Position numbers and translations under genes: made by a program | Source of the DNA: JAAYCB01 sp012744395 | Lineage (GTDB): Bacteria; Planctomycetota; Planctomycetia; Pirellulales; Thermoguttaceae | Length of the DNA stretch: 15,697 bases | Direction: 5' to 3' | NCBI GenBank assembly: GCA_028703175.1 | Contig: JAQVNJ010000140.1 | Coordinates: 1-15,697, forward strand | Shown here: positions 14,044-15,697 of the stretch, piece after piece | Position numbering within the stretch: position 1 is the stretch's first letter | Layout of the letters: each line of letters opens with the position of its first letter | Notes under the pieces: model-generated | Told to the model about the DNA's origin: nothing | Seen by the model: the letters and a program-made list of their open reading frames with translations, nothing else | Database searches by the model: none

Positions 14044-15390
14044 TCAACCGGCCACCAGCTCGATCCCCTCGCCCGTGCCCAGGTTGCGGGTGTATTGCCT
14101 CCGCTGGGGATCGTTCCAGTGCTCGTGGACGCCGAGGCTTGTCAGGGGCCAGGCGTCGCCCGCCGGGGCGTAGCGGACCCCGGATGGCGGCTGCTGGGCA
14201 AGCGCCGCTTCGTGGAGATAGTTGTCCACCGCGCCCACCACCGCGCTTGCGCTGGCCTCCGCGCCGAGGAAGTCGACGGCCACCGACTCGATCGCCACCG
14301 GATCCTGCGACACCAGCACGCTCGACGTCCAATCGTTCACTGCCGGCGGCGACAGCCACTTCTCGGGGCGGCCGGACTGGTGCGGCGCGGCGTAGAGGGC
14401 GTCGAGCAGGTAGAGGATCGTCTTGCCGCCGAGGTCGGGGTGTCCCATCAGGTCGACCAGCGCGTTGTAGGTGCCCATCGGCCGCCGGGCGACGCTGATC
14501 GACTGGTGCAGATGGCTTGGGTTCCAGCCCCGGTGGGCGTCGCCTGGGCCGGTGTTTTCACGGTAGACCGAGCCGAAGTGGTTCTTGGCGCAGAGGGTCA
14601 CGCCCGCCAGGCTGTGCGCCTTGAGGACCGCTGCGTTGATCTGGTAGACGGCGGCGGTGGCGGATTTCGGCAGATAGGTCTTGCCGTGGTCGGGCGTGGC
14701 GGGGTCGCCGAAGTAGAGGGGGGTCTTCAGATCGGGCTCGACTTTGAAACGGCCTTCTCCCCCGTCGCGATCCTCGAAACGGATGCCGGGAAACTCCGCG
14801 TGGCAGGGATCGAAGATCGAATCCGGCACGAACCGCGACGCGTCGTAGACGACCAGGTCGTCCGGGCGGACGCCCGCTTGGACGAGTTGGCGGACGAGGG
14901 CGATCGTCAGCTGGGGCGTGTTGTAGAGTCCCTGCCCGGCCTCGGTGTGCCGCTTGCAGCAGTTCAGATTCAGTTTGACGGCGACCTTCTCGCCCGGCTG
15001 GTATCCGGCGGCGCCGCGCCCGCGGGACTGGTTCGCGTGGCGGAAAAGCCGGCTCCAGGCCTCCGCGTCGCTCTTAGCGCCGGTCAGGGCCTTGAGCGAT
15101 TGGCGGAGCATCCGGTCGGCGCGGACTGGATCGGTGCAGCGGTCCTCGTGCCAGCCGCCGGCCTCCGCGTCGCCGTCCCAGTGGGCGGCGCCGGGATCGT
15201 GGACCCAGGCGACGCGGCCGGGATGGATGCCGCGGGCCGTGCCCATCGGCTGGTTGGCCGGCTCGCCGTGGGCCCAGCGCGCCGCCGCGTCCTCTGCGGC
15301 CGCCGCGATCCAGGCCGGCGGCGCAAGCGAGGAGAGGGCGTGGCAGGTGCCGGCGGCCAGCGCCCCTTTGAGGAAATCGCGTCGACTCAT
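14044..15390 (-). CDS. Tat-exported DUF362 domain protein
   Basis: The 448-residue protein starts at ATG 15390, 7 nt after AGGAGA (15398-15403). It opens with a textbook twin-arginine signal, SRRDFLKGALAAG, with an Ala-rich cleavage region near residues 29-33, so it is exported folded. The DUF362 part covers about residues 130-380: KVAVKLNLN (K139, N141), TPQLTIALVRQLVQAGV, DDLVVYDASRF, INAAVLKAHSLAGVTLCAKN (K257, K269) and SQDPVAIESVAVDFL. DUF362 proteins are found in many bacteria, often with iron-sulfur domains, but this one has no CxxCxxC ferredoxin motif. The Tat signal suggests a cofactor or a fold that must form in the cytoplasm. Biochemical function is unknown. It may be co-transcribed with the sulfatase downstream, but the 169-nt gap leaves that open. 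Confidence 0.88.
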   Translation of the reverse strand: MSRRDFLKGALAAGTCHALSSLAPPAWIAAAAEDAAARWAHGEPANQPMGTARGIHPGRVAWVHDPGAAHWDGDAEAGGWHEDRCTDPVRADRMLRQSLKALTGAKSDAEAWSRLFRHANQSRGRGAAGYQPGEKVAVKLNLNCCKRHTEAGQGLYNTPQLTIALVRQLVQAGVRPDDLVVYDASRFVPDSIFDPCHAEFPGIRFEDRDGGEGRFKVEPDLKTPLYFGDPATPDHGKTYLPKSATAAVYQINAAVLKAHSLAGVTLCAKNHFGSVYRENTGPGDAHRGWNPSHLHQSISVARRPMGTYNALVDLMGHPDLGGKTILYLLDALYAAPHQSGRPEKWLSPPAVNDWTSSVLVSQDPVAIESVAVDFLGAEASASAVVGAVDNYLHEAALAQQPPSGVRYAPAGDAWPLTSLGVHEHWNDPQRRQYTRNLGTGEGIELVAG

Positions 15391-15697
15391 GGGATCGTCT
15401 CCTGGTGGGATGGTGCAGCCTTGTCTTACCCCCGATTATCGGCTGGCGGCGGCCGCCGGGCAAGAATAGCTTTCAGCTCTCAGCCGTCAGCTTTCAGCGT
15501 GGCGAGGTGAAAACCTTAGCCGCCACCACCTCGGCGTTGTTTTCAGTTTTTGTCCCAAGGCGGACCAATTGACGGTCGCGAGTCTCTGTTTTCAGTACGC
15601 AACGATGGGGCGCCGGTGAAGAGGGACTTCCGACCGCGTTTTGCGATCCGTTCCGAAGGGACACCCCTAAGCCAGCCCAGGGCGGAGGTCGGCGAGT
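15391..15697. other. Gene-free right edge upstream of the DUF362 gene
   Basis: No frame here looks like protein. It contains the ribosome site of the DUF362 gene (15398-15403, minus), a 7-bp tandem repeat (15471-15498), an imperfectly extended hairpin with a CGAGGTG stem (15503-15509 with 15527-15533), and two copies of TGTTTTCAGT (15538-15547 and 15587-15596). The DUF362 promoter should lie here on the minus strand but no clear match was found. Confidence 0.5.
15471..15498. repeat. Four-copy 7-bp tandem repeat (NNTCAGC)
   Basis: The units are TTTCAGC, TCTCAGC, CGTCAGC and TTTCAGC, head to tail without gaps. The five last bases TCAGC are constant. A lone unit-like TGTCAGC occurs at 13904-13910 upstream of the sulfatase gene. 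This is a heptameric short tandem repeat in a non-coding region. Confidence 0.8.

Noticed and set aside
13762..15510. 582-codon plus-strand open frame across the DUF362 gene
   Set aside because: It is antiparallel to DUF362 and the sulfatase start, is rich in Arg, Gly and Val, and has no domain or ribosome site.
15538..15596. Two direct copies of TGTTTTCAGT as a possible CRISPR or attachment site
   Set aside because: Only two 10-bp copies, 49 nt apart, with no further spacing pattern, integrase or cas gene.

Overview
The window is GC-rich DNA that reads as a chromosomal segment of a planctomycete, probably from or near the Pirellulales. This rests on family content: an HzsA-like PD40 secreted protein, an S1 sulfatase, a Tat-exported DUF362 protein, an ECF sigma factor paired with a Ser/Thr kinase, and a SUMF1-GTPase-GAP1-like gene set. 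It was judged by reading translations, not by database search. No rRNA, tRNA, CRISPR array or intact insertion sequence was seen.

Layout. 1-428 (-) is the N-terminal part of an exported HzsA-like protein. 681-1704 (+) is a decayed gene with a clear frame change near 966; it was probably a TIM-barrel glycoside-hydrolase-like protein. 1688-2995 (-) and 2979-3596 (-) are a Ser/Thr protein kinase and an ECF-type sigma factor with overlapping reading frames. 3844-4395 (+) is a zinc-ribbon protein fused to a PTS EIIA domain that looks short at its C-terminus.

4466-9009 (-) is the most interesting part. It is a compact operon transcribed leftwards: a coiled-coil protein, a membrane-anchored SUMF1-domain protein, a zinc-ribbon P-loop GTPase and a GAP1-like protein. 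The first three genes are joined by 8-nt and 4-nt overlaps. The set resembles GTPase-centred signalling or conflict systems predicted by comparative genomics. With the nearby sigma factor and kinase it may form a larger regulatory module, but that link is inference.

9010-9817 has no convincing intact gene. It holds several short hairpins and a possible gene fragment. 9818-12166 (+) encodes an exported fusion of a class-C beta-lactamase-like serine hydrolase and a DUF1343/NamZ-type exo-muramidase, likely for peptidoglycan recycling. 12261-13874 (-) is an exported S1 sulfatase with an intact formylglycine motif. 14044-15390 (-) is a Tat-exported DUF362 protein. The right edge (15391-15697) is gene-free and carries a four-copy 7-bp tandem repeat.

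Long open frames antiparallel to the real genes are common here because of the high GC content. They were left out as shadows.
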